Assembly: GCF_005796205.1 (NCBI RefSeq)
Contig: NZ_VAHN01000015.1
Location: 24,551-88,550 of the forward strand
DNA: 64,000 nt
Source of the DNA: Pseudarthrobacter sp. NamE2
GTDB lineage: Bacteria; Actinomycetota; Actinomycetes; Actinomycetales; Micrococcaceae
Direction of reading: 5' to 3'
In this document: one piece after another, positions 7,271 to 16,397 of the stretch
Layout: each line of letters starts with the position of its first letter
Position numbering within the stretch: the first letter of the stretch is position 1
Translations under genes and position numbers: made by a program
Notes under the pieces: generated by a model
The model's database searches: none
What the model saw: the letters and a program-made list of their open reading frames with translations, nothing else
Told to the model about the DNA's origin: nothing

Positions 7271-10200
7271 TTGCACGACGACCGCCGCATCACGGAAGTC
7301 CGCCTCGAAAGGTTCGTGCGCGAGCGCATCATCCCCGCCGTCTACAGCCGGACCCTTCCCCTTGCCTTGAGCAGCTGGGACGTGCCGGACGAACCCGTGC
7401 CCGCACTGGAGGCGATGAGGCAGGAATTTGCACCGCAGGAGCACGGCGCACCGTGGGGAAAGCCGTGGGGCACCAAGTGGCTCCGCCTGCAGGGTGAGGT
7501 TCCCGAGTCGTGGGGCACGGAGCCTGACACCACTGTGGAAGTGGTGGTGGACCTCGGCTTCACCATCGAGACTCCCGGATTCCAGTGCGAGGGCATCGCC
7601 TGGCGTCCAGACGGTACCATCATCAAAGCTGTTTCGCCGCGGAACCAGTACATCCCGCTGAAGCTGCTGGGCGGTGGCATGGCCGTAGACTTCTACGTGG
7701 AAGCGGCCGCCAACCCGGACGTTGCCCAGGGCTGGACCTTCGCCGCAACGCCGTACGGGGACAGGTCCACCGCCGGTACCGCCCCGCAGTACCGGCTGGG
7801 CACCATCGCCATCGCGGAACTGAACCAGAACGTGTGGGAGCTCCAGCAGGACGTCTGGACCCTGGCGGGCCTGATGGAGCAGCTGCCGCTGGAACTTCCC
7901 CGCCGGCACGAGATTCTGCGGGCGCTGGAACGCATGATGGATGTGATGGATCCGGAGGACGTTGCAGGAACAGCTGCCGCCGGCCGCGAAGAATTGGCCG
8001 GAGTTTTGGCCCGTCCTGCCTATGCATCCGCGCACCAGTTGGTGGCCACGGGGCATGCCCACATTGACTCCGCGTGGTTGTGGCCGGTCCGGGAGACGAT
8101 GCGCAAGTGTGCCCGGACCTTCTCCAACGTGGTGTCCCTGATGGACGAGAACCCGGACTTCGTCTTCTCCTGTTCGTCCGCGCAGCAGTTCGCGTGGATT
8201 AAGGAGTTCTACCCCGAGCTGTTCAGCAGGATACGGGAGAAGGTGCGCTCCGGTCAGTTCGTGCCCGTAGGCGGCATGTGGGTGGAATCCGACACCAACA
8301 TGCCCGGTGGTGAAGCTATGGCCCGCCAGTTCGTGGAGGGCAAGGGCTTTTTCATCAAGGAGTTCGGCGTCGATTGCCAGGAGGCCTGGCTGCCAGATTC
8401 GTTCGGCTACTCCGCGGCGCTCCCGCAGATCGTCAAGTCCGCCGGAAGCCGGTGGTTCCTGACCCAGAAGATCTCCTGGAACCAGACCAACAGGATGCCT
8501 CACCACACCTTCAACTGGGAGGGCATCGACGGCACCCGCCTCTTCACGCACTTCCCGCCGGTGGATACCTACAACTCGGAGCTCAGCGGCCGCGAGCTTG
8601 CCCATGCCGAGCGGAACTACCGTGACCACGGCCGCGGCACCGTCTCGCTGGTGCCCTTCGGCTACGGCGACGGCGGCGGCGGGCCCACCAGGGAGATGCT
8701 GGCCGCGGCAGCCAGGACAGCCGATCTCGAAGGTTCGCCCAAGGTCCGGATCGGATCTGCGGAGAGCTTCTTCCTGCAGGCCGAGCAGGACTACCCGGCG
8801 TTGCCCGTCTGGGTCGGGGAAATGTACCTGGAACTCCACCGGGGTACCTACACCAGCCAGGCCCGGACCAAGAAGGGCAACCGGCGCAGTGAGCACCTGC
8901 TGCGTGAGGCCGAACTGTGGTGTGCCACGGCAGCGGTTCGGGCGGGCGGCGCGTTCGCCTACCCGGCAGCCGAACTTAAGCGTCTGTGGCAGCTGGTCCT
9001 GTTGCAGCAGTTCCATGACATCCTGCCCGGCAGCTCCATCGCCTGGGTCCACAAGGATGCCGAGCGCAACTACCAGGCCATTGAAACGGCACTGGAATCG
9101 ATCATCGGCCAGGCTGCGGCCGCGTTCCTTGGCGAGGGGGACCGGCAGTTCCTCCTTAATGCCGCTCCGCATGCCAGGCGCGGCGTGCCGGCGCTCGCGG
9201 CAGCCGCGCCCGCTGTGTCTTCCCAGGCCGTCCGGGCCACCGCGGAGGCGGGTGGCTACATCCTGGACAACGGGGTCATCCGTGTGGTCCTGGATTCAGA
9301 CGGGCTGATCGCCTCCCTGATGGACCAGGCCAGCGGCCGCGAAGCGATCGCGCCCGGCCAGCGCGGCAACCTGCTGGAGCTGCACCGCGACACGCCCAAC
9401 GAGTGGGACGCCTGGGACGTGGACGAGTTCTACCGGCGCTCCGTCACACCCCTGACCAGCGCCACTACTGTACGCCTGGAAGAGCAGGACGGCGCCGCCG
9501 TCGTTATTGTGGACCGCCTGGCCGGAAGCTCGCCGGTGACCCAGCGTCTTGTTCTCGAGCCCGGCAGCCCCTCACTGGCCATCACAACTTCGGTGGATTG
9601 GCAGGAACGCGAAAAGCTGCTCAAGCTGGGGTTTGCCCTGGACATCCGTGCGGACCGGTCGGCATCGGAAACGCAGTTCGGCCACGTTTTCCGGCCCACG
9701 CACACCAATACGTCCTGGGAAGCGGCCAAGTTCGAAATCTGCGCCCACCGGTGGATCCACGTGGGCGAACCCGGCTACGGCGTGGCGGTTTCCAACGCGT
9801 CCACCTACGGGCACGATGTCACCAGGAACGTCAGGGAGTCCGACGGCGGGACGACCACCACGGTGCGCCTGTCCCTGCTGCGTGCCCCCAAGTTCCCCGA
9901 TCCTGAAGCGGACCGCGGACTGCATGAGCTGACTGTCACCATCCGGCCGGGCGCCGATATCGCCGCAGCTGTCGAGGAGGGGTACCGGACCAACCTGGCG
10001 CCCCGCCTGGTCCGCGGCGCCGCGCCGGCTGAACCGCTGTTTGCAGTGACCAATGCCGCGCTGGTGATCGAGGCAGTAAAGCTTGCCGAAGACGGGTCCG
10101 GGGATGTCATCGTCCGGCTGTACGAGTCACTTGGGCAGCGGTCATGCGGACGGATCATTGCCAACTTCCCGGCGGGGGCCGTCCGTACCGTTGACCTGCT

Positions 10201-10303
10201 GGAACGCGATGTTCCGGCGCCCGGAGTGGAGCCGGCTGCGGACGGTGCCGACCTGCTGCTCCGTCCGTTCCAGCTGGTCACCCTGAGGTTCCCCCGGCGC
10301 TAA
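7271..10303 (+). CDS. Alpha-mannosidase, glycoside hydrolase family 38
   Basis: A cytoplasmic-looking (no signal peptide) 1010-residue GH38 enzyme, predicted to release alpha-mannose from oligosaccharides. The catalytic domain begins with GHAHIDSAWLWPVRET, whose His/Asp bind zinc. WLPDSFGYS holds the probable nucleophile Asp376, and FGYGDGGGGPT follows. The middle and C-terminal beta domains are present, so it is full length. TTG 7271 is the only start consistent with AAGAAGG 6 nt upstream and the conserved N-terminus. It stands alone behind its own promoter, without sugar transporter genes, so its substrate is open. Confidence 0.93.
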   Translation: MHDDRRITEVRLERFVRERIIPAVYSRTLPLALSSWDVPDEPVPALEAMRQEFAPQEHGAPWGKPWGTKWLRLQGEVPESWGTEPDTTVEVVVDLGFTIETPGFQCEGIAWRPDGTIIKAVSPRNQYIPLKLLGGGMAVDFYVEAAANPDVAQGWTFAATPYGDRSTAGTAPQYRLGTIAIAELNQNVWELQQDVWTLAGLMEQLPLELPRRHEILRALERMMDVMDPEDVAGTAAAGREELAGVLARPAYASAHQLVATGHAHIDSAWLWPVRETMRKCARTFSNVVSLMDENPDFVFSCSSAQQFAWIKEFYPELFSRIREKVRSGQFVPVGGMWVESDTNMPGGEAMARQFVEGKGFFIKEFGVDCQEAWLPDSFGYSAALPQIVKSAGSRWFLTQKISWNQTNRMPHHTFNWEGIDGTRLFTHFPPVDTYNSELSGRELAHAERNYRDHGRGTVSLVPFGYGDGGGGPTREMLAAAARTADLEGSPKVRIGSAESFFLQAEQDYPALPVWVGEMYLELHRGTYTSQARTKKGNRRSEHLLREAELWCATAAVRAGGAFAYPAAELKRLWQLVLLQQFHDILPGSSIAWVHKDAERNYQAIETALESIIGQAAAAFLGEGDRQFLLNAAPHARRGVPALAAAAPAVSSQAVRATAEAGGYILDNGVIRVVLDSDGLIASLMDQASGREAIAPGQRGNLLELHRDTPNEWDAWDVDEFYRRSVTPLTSATTVRLEEQDGAAVVIVDRLAGSSPVTQRLVLEPGSPSLAITTSVDWQEREKLLKLGFALDIRADRSASETQFGHVFRPTHTNTSWEAAKFEICAHRWIHVGEPGYGVAVSNASTYGHDVTRNVRESDGGTTTTVRLSLLRAPKFPDPEADRGLHELTVTIRPGADIAAAVEEGYRTNLAPRLVRGAAPAEPLFAVTNAALVIEAVKLAEDGSGDVIVRLYESLGQRSCGRIIANFPAGAVRTVDLLERDVPAPGVEPAADGADLLLRPFQLVTLRFPRR

Positions 10304-10309
10304 CCCCTT

Positions 10310-10374
10310 GGAGTTTTTGTCCGGAAATGCCGGCTTCCGTGGCCCGGAAGCCTGAGTAGCTGGACAAAAACTCC
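10310..10374. repeat. Long palindromic element, also terminator-like
   Basis: GGAGTTTTTGTCC (10310-10322) and GGACAAAAACTCC (10362-10374) are perfect 13-bp arms. Inside, GGCTTCC (10332-10338) pairs with GGAAGCC (10346-10352). The 12-mer GAGTTTTTGTCC recurs at 27951, just after another gene. It may end mannosidase transcription, but its dispersed copies suggest an interspersed palindromic repeat. Confidence 0.75.
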
Positions 10375-10633
10375 GGAGCGGGTGAGGTAGCCGGGCGAAC
10401 CCGGCCATGGGAAAAAGCCGCCAAAGAAATACAGCGTCCAGGAAAAACTGCCGTTAAAAGGCTGAGTGGGGGCGGTCCCCAACGGCCGCCACCACTCATC
10501 CCCCCAATGTGTGCAAAGGCCCCCGAAGCTGGCGGGCGTTCAAGAATTTATCCCCGTTCGTAAACGTGCCGCGCTCCACCTTCACACATTCATGATTGTT
10601 TCATATTCTAATGAAATTGTGAAAGCGGCCAAG
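10375..10633. other. Gene-free stretch with a second hairpin
   Basis: I see no coding sequence. TGAGTGGGGGCGG (10463-10475) and CCGCCACCACTCA (10486-10498) form a 13-bp stem with one mismatch. The last 80 bp are AT-rich for this genome (around 10590-10640). Confidence 0.4.
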
Positions 10634-11371
10634 TTACTTTTCGGTAGATGTCTTTCGGGCAGCTGTATTCCCGCCATTTTTTACCCTCGCCGCCCAGATC
10701 AACGCCAGGCCGATCATGAAGCAGAGCACCGCGGTGTAGTTGATAACGAACTCCAGGGAATCCCAGGATCTGGGGAAGACGGGGAACAGCAGGGAGAGCG
10801 TGATGGCTACTCCGCCGATCGCCAGCAGCCCGGCGGCCATCCGTATCAGGACGGGCAGCGTGCTCCGCACAGCGACGATCATCGCCGGCAGCAAGGCCAG
10901 GGAAACGAAGGCGGGGTACGCGCGCCCGGCCGCGCCATAGTATTCGACCAGAACCCCGTTGCGGGCGTTCATCCTTGCCGGACCTACCAGCCCCGCGGAC
11001 GACCCGGCGGTGTCCATCATGACGAACACAGCCACCATGACCACGGAAATCACCAGCAGGACAGCCATGCCGGCCCTTCCGGTGATTAGCCGGTATGCGC
11101 CCTCGGCGCCAAAACCCCTGGTGACCTTTACGCCCAGAACGTAGATGGTGGCGAAGATGACAAAGCGGAGCAGCAGGTTGGCGAGGTTGATCCCGCCCAG
11201 CGCCTGGTCGATGGCCACGTAGGGCGCCTCGATGCTGAGCAGGATGGCGAGGGTCATCAGCGTGAAGATGTAGAACAGGGACCTGTTCTCGCCCCGCAGC
11301 GCACTGGGTATGCGGGCGATGGCGATCAGTGCGCAGATAGCCAGTGTGCTCCATTGAAGGACTGCAATCAT
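10634..11371 (-). CDS. Multi-pass membrane protein partnered with HTH regulator
   Basis: About 245 residues with roughly seven hydrophobic helices (for example LQWSTLAICALIAIA, FVIFATIYVLGV, AVLLVISVVMVAVFVMM) and a Lys-rich tail. I recognise no enzyme motif. The layout resembles actinobacterial membrane proteins of the DUF6545/MAB_1171c type that accompany XRE-like regulators, but I hold this loosely. ATG at 11371 has GGGAG upstream and overlaps the regulator stop as ATGA, so the two are translated together. It may sense or relay a signal to the regulator. Confidence 0.7.
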   Translation of the reverse strand: MIAVLQWSTLAICALIAIARIPSALRGENRSLFYIFTLMTLAILLSIEAPYVAIDQALGGINLANLLLRFVIFATIYVLGVKVTRGFGAEGAYRLITGRAGMAVLLVISVVMVAVFVMMDTAGSSAGLVGPARMNARNGVLVEYYGAAGRAYPAFVSLALLPAMIVAVRSTLPVLIRMAAGLLAIGGVAITLSLLFPVFPRSWDSLEFVINYTAVLCFMIGLALIWAARVKNGGNTAARKTSTEK

Positions 11372-12105
11372 CCCAGGTTCTCCCAAATCTTTTCCGTTTG
11401 CGCCTGGTCTTGTTCCTGGCGACGCAATACTTTACCCATAGCCTGCAGCCGGTCCCCGGCCAGCGCGGTGAGATCACCGTCGGACAGGCCGTCCAGCGCG
11501 GACTGCCGCGCATCCGCTGGCCAGCCGGCCTCTTCTTCCGTCACCAGTCCGGAGGCAACGAGGCCGTTCGCCAGCCCCACGCCCGCCGCCCGCGACGTGG
11601 CGAGGGCGAGTTCTGCGGAAAGCCGGTTCGCCGTCAGCTGTGCCGAATAGTTTTGGGGTGCCACGCCGGTGGAGGCTGAGACGCGGTGCCGCACTTCGCC
11701 GTCGTCGATTGCATCCACCCAGTTCTTGACCGAGGTGGCGTGCGGCGCAGGCGTGAGCGCCGGCGGGCGTGCGGGGGACGTCTCACCGGGGCACATCGCC
11801 GGGCGGGCCAGCAAAGCCCGCATCAGGTCCTGTGTTGAGATCTGGCTGATCAGTTCGCAGCGGGTGGGCGGCTGGAGCGGGCCTGCCAGCTCGCGGTACT
11901 CCTCAAAGCAGGACAGCGCCGTGAGGGGGTTGATGTTGTATGCGCGGGCGATGCTGACCACCGTGCTTACGGAAACTTTGCCCCTCACCAGTTGCTGCGC
12001 GAGCGTAGTCCGCTTGATCCCGGAGACCCTGCAGACATCTGCTGTGCTGGCATCAGGGGCGATGCCTTGCAGCCAGCGCTGGAACGCCTTGGCGGGAAGG
12101 GTCAT
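11368..12105 (-). CDS. HTH (XRE-like) transcriptional regulator
   Basis: A 245-residue protein with an N-terminal helix-turn-helix: TADVCRVSGIKRTTLAQQL, followed by VSVSTVVSIARAYNI, which reads like a lambda-repressor-type domain. The rest is helical and Ala-rich, with a conserved-looking segment NWVDAIDDGEVRHRVSA. The start ATG has GAGAG upstream. It is the first gene of a two-gene minus-strand operon with the membrane protein, and is divergent from the ABC-F gene, which it might also control. Its effector is unknown. Confidence 0.75.
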   Translation of the reverse strand: MTLPAKAFQRWLQGIAPDASTADVCRVSGIKRTTLAQQLVRGKVSVSTVVSIARAYNINPLTALSCFEEYRELAGPLQPPTRCELISQISTQDLMRALLARPAMCPGETSPARPPALTPAPHATSVKNWVDAIDDGEVRHRVSASTGVAPQNYSAQLTANRLSAELALATSRAAGVGLANGLVASGLVTEEEAGWPADARQSALDGLSDGDLTALAGDRLQAMGKVLRRQEQDQAQTEKIWENLG

Positions 12106-12165
12106 GAAGTGCTCTCTGCAGAACGGTTGCTTGTGATGAGTTTAGCGCGCCGCATTCCGGCCGAT

Positions 12166-12194
12166 TTTACCGGCGGCATTGTTTCGACTATGCT
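12166..12194 (+). promoter_or_regulatory. Possible promoter of ABC-F gene
   Basis: TTTACC (12166-12171), 17 bp, TATGCT (12189-12194). The -35 lies in a small AT-rich patch. Transcription would begin about 12201, right at the base of the leader hairpin. Confidence 0.4.
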
Positions 12195-12202
12195 TGATGG
12201 TC

Positions 12203-12250
12203 GAGCCCGTTGGTCCGAACACCCCCCAAGTCCGGACCAGCGGGTTCTTC
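12203..12250 (+). promoter_or_regulatory. Attenuator-like leader hairpin before ABC-F gene
   Basis: The arms at 12203-12220 and 12230-12247 pair at 17 of 18 positions (two G-U) around a C-rich loop, and TTCTTCT follows. It sits 95 nt before the ABC-F start. A second small hairpin, CCCGGC-AGTA-GCCGGG, lies at 12302-12317. Antibiotic-resistance ABC-F genes are often controlled by premature termination in such leaders, so regulated read-through is likely here by analogy. Confidence 0.6.
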
Positions 12251-12341
12251 TATGCCCACGCTCCGGCCGCTTTGCCGCTCCTGCAGGCAACCCCGGCATA
12301 TCCCGGCAGTAGCCGGGTCCGCACGGTGAAAGGATCGATCC

Positions 12342-13997
12342 ATGACAGCAACACTGGTTGCCAAGGACCTCGCCGGCGGCCATGACCACCGGCAACTGTT
12401 TACCGGGCTTTCCCTGACCGTGGCCCCGGGCGACGTTGTAGGGGTGGTGGGTGCCAACGGTGCCGGCAAGACCACCCTGCTCCGGCTCCTCGCGGGCGCG
12501 GACCAGCCGCAGGAGGGCACTGTCAGCCTCGCACCGGCTGATGCGTTTGTAGGTTGGCTGCCCCAGGAGCACGAGCGGGTGCCCGGAGAAACGGTGGCAG
12601 CATACATCGCTCGCCGCACAGGCTGTGCACAGGCAACAGCGGACATGGAAGGGACGGCGGAGGCGCTGGGCAGCGGAACCCCGGGCGCTGATGACGCCTA
12701 CGCCCATGCCTTCGACCGCTGGATGGCCTCTGGCGCCGCGGACCTCGACGAACGCATCCCCGCGGTCCTGGCGGACCTGGGCCTGGACGCCGGTCCTGAC
12801 GCTCCCATGACCGGGCTTTCCGGCGGCCAGGCTGCCAGGGCGGCCCTTGCCGCCCTGCTTCTCAGCCGCTTCGACATTGTGCTTCTGGATGAGCCCACCA
12901 ACGATCTGGATCTGGCCGGCCTGGCCCGTCTGGAGGATTTCGTCAAGGGGCTGCGCGGCGGCGTGGTCCTGGTCAGCCACGACCGCGAGTTCCTTGCCCG
13001 CTGCGTCACCACCGTGGTGGAACTGGACCAGGCGCAGAACGCCATTGCGGTGTACGACGGCGGCTATGACGCCTACCTGGAGGAGCGCGCCGTTGCGCGG
13101 CGTCACGCACGCGAGAGGTACGAGGAGTTCGCTGCCACCAAGGCCGACCTCGTCTCCCGCGCACGGACACAGCGGGAGTGGAGCTCGCAGGGCGTGCGGA
13201 ATGCGATGCGGAAAAACCCGGACAACGACAAGATCCGGCGCGCCGCCAGCGCCGAGTCTTCGGAGAAACAGGCCCAGAAGGTCCGCCAGATGGAGTCCCG
13301 CATCGCCCGGCTCGAGGTGGTGGAGGAGCCGAGGAAGGAATGGCAGCTCCAGTTCTCCATCGGCAAGGCTCCCCGCTCCAGCTCCGTGGTTGCCACCTTG
13401 CGTGATGCCGTTGTGCAGCAGGGCAGCTTCACGCTGGGCCCGGTCAACCTGCAGCTGAGTGCCGGGGAGCGGATTGGCATCACCGGACCCAACGGGGCGG
13501 GCAAATCGACGCTGCTGCGCCTGCTCCTGGGCGTCACCGCGCCGGATTCCGGCAGCGCATCGATGGGCGCATCCGTAGCCGTTGGGGAAATTGACCAGGC
13601 ACGGGCCCTGCTGGCCGGGCACCTGCCCCTCGCGGACGCCGTCGGAAATGTCCTGGCGGATCTGTCCCCGGCAGAGGTCCGCACCCTGCTTGCCAAGTTC
13701 GGCCTGAAGGCCGACCACACCGGGCGGCCGGTTGATTCCCTCTCGCCCGGGGAACGCACCCGGGCCGCGCTGGCGCTGCTCCAGGCCCGGGGCGTGAATT
13801 TGCTGGTCCTGGACGAACCAACCAACCACCTCGACCTGCCGGCCATCGAACAGCTCGAAGAAGCGCTGGACAGCTACGACGGTGCACTGCTCCTGGTGAC
13901 CCACGACCGAAGGCTGCTGGAGAACGTGCGCCTGGATGTACGTTGGAACGTGGACAACGGCGCGGTCACCGAACATCACGCAGCAGGCGGCGTATGA
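12342..13997 (+). CDS. ABC-F family ATPase (possible ribosome protection)
   Basis: A soluble tandem-ATPase protein of 551 residues with no membrane segments. Domain 1 has Walker A GANGAGKTT, LSGGQ and LLDEPTNDLD. Domain 2 has GPNGAGKST, a degenerate LSPGE signature and VLDEPTNHLD. A charged ~70-residue inter-domain linker (EWSSQGVRNAMRKNPDNDK) marks it as ABC-F, the class that includes translation factors and antibiotic-resistance proteins acting on the ribosome. The attenuator-like leader and the ABC exporter directly downstream favour a resistance role. AAAGGA precedes the ATG. Substrate antibiotic, if any, unknown. Confidence 0.88.
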   Translation: MTATLVAKDLAGGHDHRQLFTGLSLTVAPGDVVGVVGANGAGKTTLLRLLAGADQPQEGTVSLAPADAFVGWLPQEHERVPGETVAAYIARRTGCAQATADMEGTAEALGSGTPGADDAYAHAFDRWMASGAADLDERIPAVLADLGLDAGPDAPMTGLSGGQAARAALAALLLSRFDIVLLDEPTNDLDLAGLARLEDFVKGLRGGVVLVSHDREFLARCVTTVVELDQAQNAIAVYDGGYDAYLEERAVARRHARERYEEFAATKADLVSRARTQREWSSQGVRNAMRKNPDNDKIRRAASAESSEKQAQKVRQMESRIARLEVVEEPRKEWQLQFSIGKAPRSSSVVATLRDAVVQQGSFTLGPVNLQLSAGERIGITGPNGAGKSTLLRLLLGVTAPDSGSASMGASVAVGEIDQARALLAGHLPLADAVGNVLADLSPAEVRTLLAKFGLKADHTGRPVDSLSPGERTRAALALLQARGVNLLVLDEPTNHLDLPAIEQLEEALDSYDGALLLVTHDRRLLENVRLDVRWNVDNGAVTEHHAAGGV

Positions 13998-14043
13998 ACC
14001 GGATAGCCGGACAGGGCAGAACTTCGAGCGCGGAGCTAGATCG

Positions 14044-15957
14044 ATGAGCATGGACCGGGTTGCCTGGAGCTCCCTTCACACCATCACCAGGGCAAAGAGC
14101 GGTACCAGGCCGTTTTCCAAGGCCACCCTCAAGCGTGTCCTGGGGTTCGCCCGGCCGCACCGCGTGAAACTCCTCGCCTTCATGGCACTGTCCGTGGCGC
14201 TGGCATTCCTGGCTGTGGCCACGCCGGTGTTGGCGGGGCAGGTGGTGGATGCCATCGTGGCGCGGGCAGGCGCCGACGAGGTGGTGCGGCTGGCGGCGCT
14301 GATCGCCGTCGTTGCCGTAGCTGAAGCAGGGCTGGGCATGGTCAACCGCTGGCTCTCCTCCACCATCGGCGAGGGCGTGATCCTGGACCTGCGCACCCGG
14401 GTCTTCGACCATGTGCAGAAGATGCCGATCGCCTTTTTTACGCGGACCCGGACCGGTGCCCTGGTCAGCCGCCTGAACAACGATGTCATCGGCGCCCAGT
14501 CGGCGTTTGCCGGGACCCTGTCCGGGGTGGTCAGCAACGTGGTGGCCCTCATCCTCACCCTTGCGGTCATGCTGGGCACCTCGTGGCAGGTGACAGTCCT
14601 GGCCATGGTCCTGCTGCCGGTGTTCCTGTTTCCCGCCCGGCGGATAGGTTCCCGGCTGGCGGGGCTGCGCCGCGAAGCCGCAGAGCACAACGCCGCCATG
14701 GCCACGCAGATGACCGAGCGCTTTTCCGCGCCCGGCGCCACCCTGGTCAAGCTCTTCGGCAGGCCCGCGGAGGAGTCCCGCGAGTTCGCCGTCCGGGCAG
14801 GACGTGTCCGGGACATCGGAATCCGGACGGCGATGCTCCAGTTCACGTTCGTGACGGCGCTGACCCTGGTGTCCGCCCTTGCCCTGGCGCTGGTCTACGG
14901 CCTGGGCGGCTGGCTGGCCATCACAGGGCAGCTTGCAGCCGGTGACGTGGTGGTCCTGGCCCTGTTGCTCACCCGTCTCTACGCTCCACTCACCGCGCTG
15001 TCCAACGCCCGGGTGGAAATCATGAGCGCCCTGGTCAGCTTCGAGCGGGTGTTTGAAATCCTGGACCTCGAGCCCCTGATCCGGCAGAAGCCTGACGCGG
15101 TGCCGGTTCCGGCAGGGCCCGTGTCCGTGGAGTTCGACGACGTCCGCTTCGCCTACCCCTCCGCGGACAAGGTCTCCCTGGCCTCGCTGGAGGAAGTGGT
15201 CACGCTGGATACGCGCGGCGGCGAGGAAGTGCTGCACGGCATCAGTTTCCGGGTCGAACCGGGACAGACGGTAGCCCTGGTGGGGTCCTCCGGCGCCGGC
15301 AAGTCGACCATCGCGCAGCTGCTGGCCCGGCTGTACGACGTGGACTCCGGTGCCATCCGGCTTGGCGGGTCCGTCCCCGGCACCGGCCTGGACCTGCGGG
15401 ACGCGACGTTCGATTCCCTGCGGGACACGTTGGGCATGGTCACCCAGGACGGCCACCTTTTCCACGAAACCATCGCCTCAAACCTCCGCCTGGCCAAGCC
15501 GGACGCCACCGAGGAGGACATGTGGGACGTCATCCGGCAGGCACGGCTGGAAACCATGATCCGGTCCCTGCCCGACGGGCTGGACACCGTGGTGGGGGAG
15601 CGCGGCTACCGGCTCTCCGGCGGAGAGCGGCAGCGCCTCACCATCGCCCGGCTCCTGATCGCGCATCCCCGGGTGGTCATCCTTGACGAGGCCACGGCAG
15701 CGTTGGACTCCACGAACGAGGCCGCGGTGCAGGCGGCGCTCGGCGCCGCGCTCGAGGGGCGGACCGCCGTCGTGATCGCCCACCGGCTGTCCACCATCCG
15801 CGCCGCGGACGCCATCCTGGTGGTGGAAGAGGGCAGGATCGTGGAGCGCGGAACCCACTCGGAACTCCTGGCTGCCGAGGGCCGTTACGCGGAGCTCTAC
15901 AGGACCCAGTTCGCCGAGGCCAGCGCCGTGGCGCGCGAGGCCGTTCCGGAACCCTAG
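14044..15957 (+). CDS. ABC exporter, fused membrane and ATPase domains
   Basis: A 637-residue half-transporter. Residues ~35-310 hold about six membrane helices of the exporter type. The C-terminal ATPase shows GSSGAGKST (Walker A), LSGGERQRL (signature), VVILDEATAALDS (Walker B) and IAHRLSTI (switch His). It probably exports a drug, lipid or peptide as a dimer. I chose ATG 14044 because GGAG lies 8 nt upstream; an earlier start would overlap the ABC-F gene. It follows that gene by 46 nt, so the two are likely one operon. It ends in a 3-bp overlap with the convergent Nudix gene. Confidence 0.9.
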   Translation: MSMDRVAWSSLHTITRAKSGTRPFSKATLKRVLGFARPHRVKLLAFMALSVALAFLAVATPVLAGQVVDAIVARAGADEVVRLAALIAVVAVAEAGLGMVNRWLSSTIGEGVILDLRTRVFDHVQKMPIAFFTRTRTGALVSRLNNDVIGAQSAFAGTLSGVVSNVVALILTLAVMLGTSWQVTVLAMVLLPVFLFPARRIGSRLAGLRREAAEHNAAMATQMTERFSAPGATLVKLFGRPAEESREFAVRAGRVRDIGIRTAMLQFTFVTALTLVSALALALVYGLGGWLAITGQLAAGDVVVLALLLTRLYAPLTALSNARVEIMSALVSFERVFEILDLEPLIRQKPDAVPVPAGPVSVEFDDVRFAYPSADKVSLASLEEVVTLDTRGGEEVLHGISFRVEPGQTVALVGSSGAGKSTIAQLLARLYDVDSGAIRLGGSVPGTGLDLRDATFDSLRDTLGMVTQDGHLFHETIASNLRLAKPDATEEDMWDVIRQARLETMIRSLPDGLDTVVGERGYRLSGGERQRLTIARLLIAHPRVVILDEATAALDSTNEAAVQAALGAALEGRTAVVIAHRLSTIRAADAILVVEEGRIVERGTHSELLAAEGRYAELYRTQFAEASAVAREAVPEP

Positions 15958-16397
15958 GAGTCCGCGCCTGCCGCCCGGACGCCGCGAGCGGCGTCCAGTT
16001 CGGGGAGGATATGCTGCGTCAGCAGCGGGGCGAGGTCCGGAGGGAAGGCACCGCTGCGGGAAAGATCCTCCAGGTCCAGCCACCGGATCTCCGCGATCTC
16101 CGCCGACGGGTGCGCCTGCCAGGTGCCGGGGGCGCGGAACACTGTGGCTTCGATGTCCGTGGCGGCCTCATTGGCGGCGTCGGCAATCCAAACGCCCATC
16201 AGCTCCAGCTCCCGCGAATCGATGACGATGCCAACTTCCTCTGCCAGTTCCCGGGCCGCTGCCTGCACTGCCGTCTCACCCGGTTCAGGCTTGCCGCCGG
16301 GGTGCATGAACATGCCGGTGCCGCGCTTGCGCACGGTCAGCAGGCGGCCTCCGGCGTCGAAGACGCAAACCGCTGACACCACAATGCGCGCCTTCAC
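15954..16397 (-). CDS. Nudix hydrolase
   Basis: About 147 residues with a complete Nudix box, GGKPEPGETAVQAAAREL followed by AEEVGI, matching GX5EX7REUXEEXGU. It would hydrolyse a nucleoside diphosphate-X compound; specificity cannot be read from the sequence. The GTG start at 16397 overlaps the stop of the upstream DUF6314 gene as GTGA, so it is translationally coupled. A longer frame upstream exists but would run through the whole end of the DUF6314 gene. Confidence 0.88.
   Translation of the reverse strand: MKARIVVSAVCVFDAGGRLLTVRKRGTGMFMHPGGKPEPGETAVQAAARELAEEVGIVIDSRELELMGVWIADAANEAATDIEATVFRAPGTWQAHPSAEIAEIRWLDLEDLSRSGAFPPDLAPLLTQHILPELDAARGVRAAGADS

Noticed and set aside
12190..12312. 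A 40-residue leader peptide before the ABC-F gene
   Set aside because: The likely -10 (12189-12194) overlaps its start codon, so the transcript would begin after it, and it has no Shine-Dalgarno. I mention it only as a possible alternative in the finding.
12102..14051. A 649-codon frame antisense to the ABC-F gene, and a 640-codon one antisense to the mannosidase (7250-9172)
   Set aside because: Both lie entirely opposite well-conserved enzymes and lack Shine-Dalgarno sites and domains.
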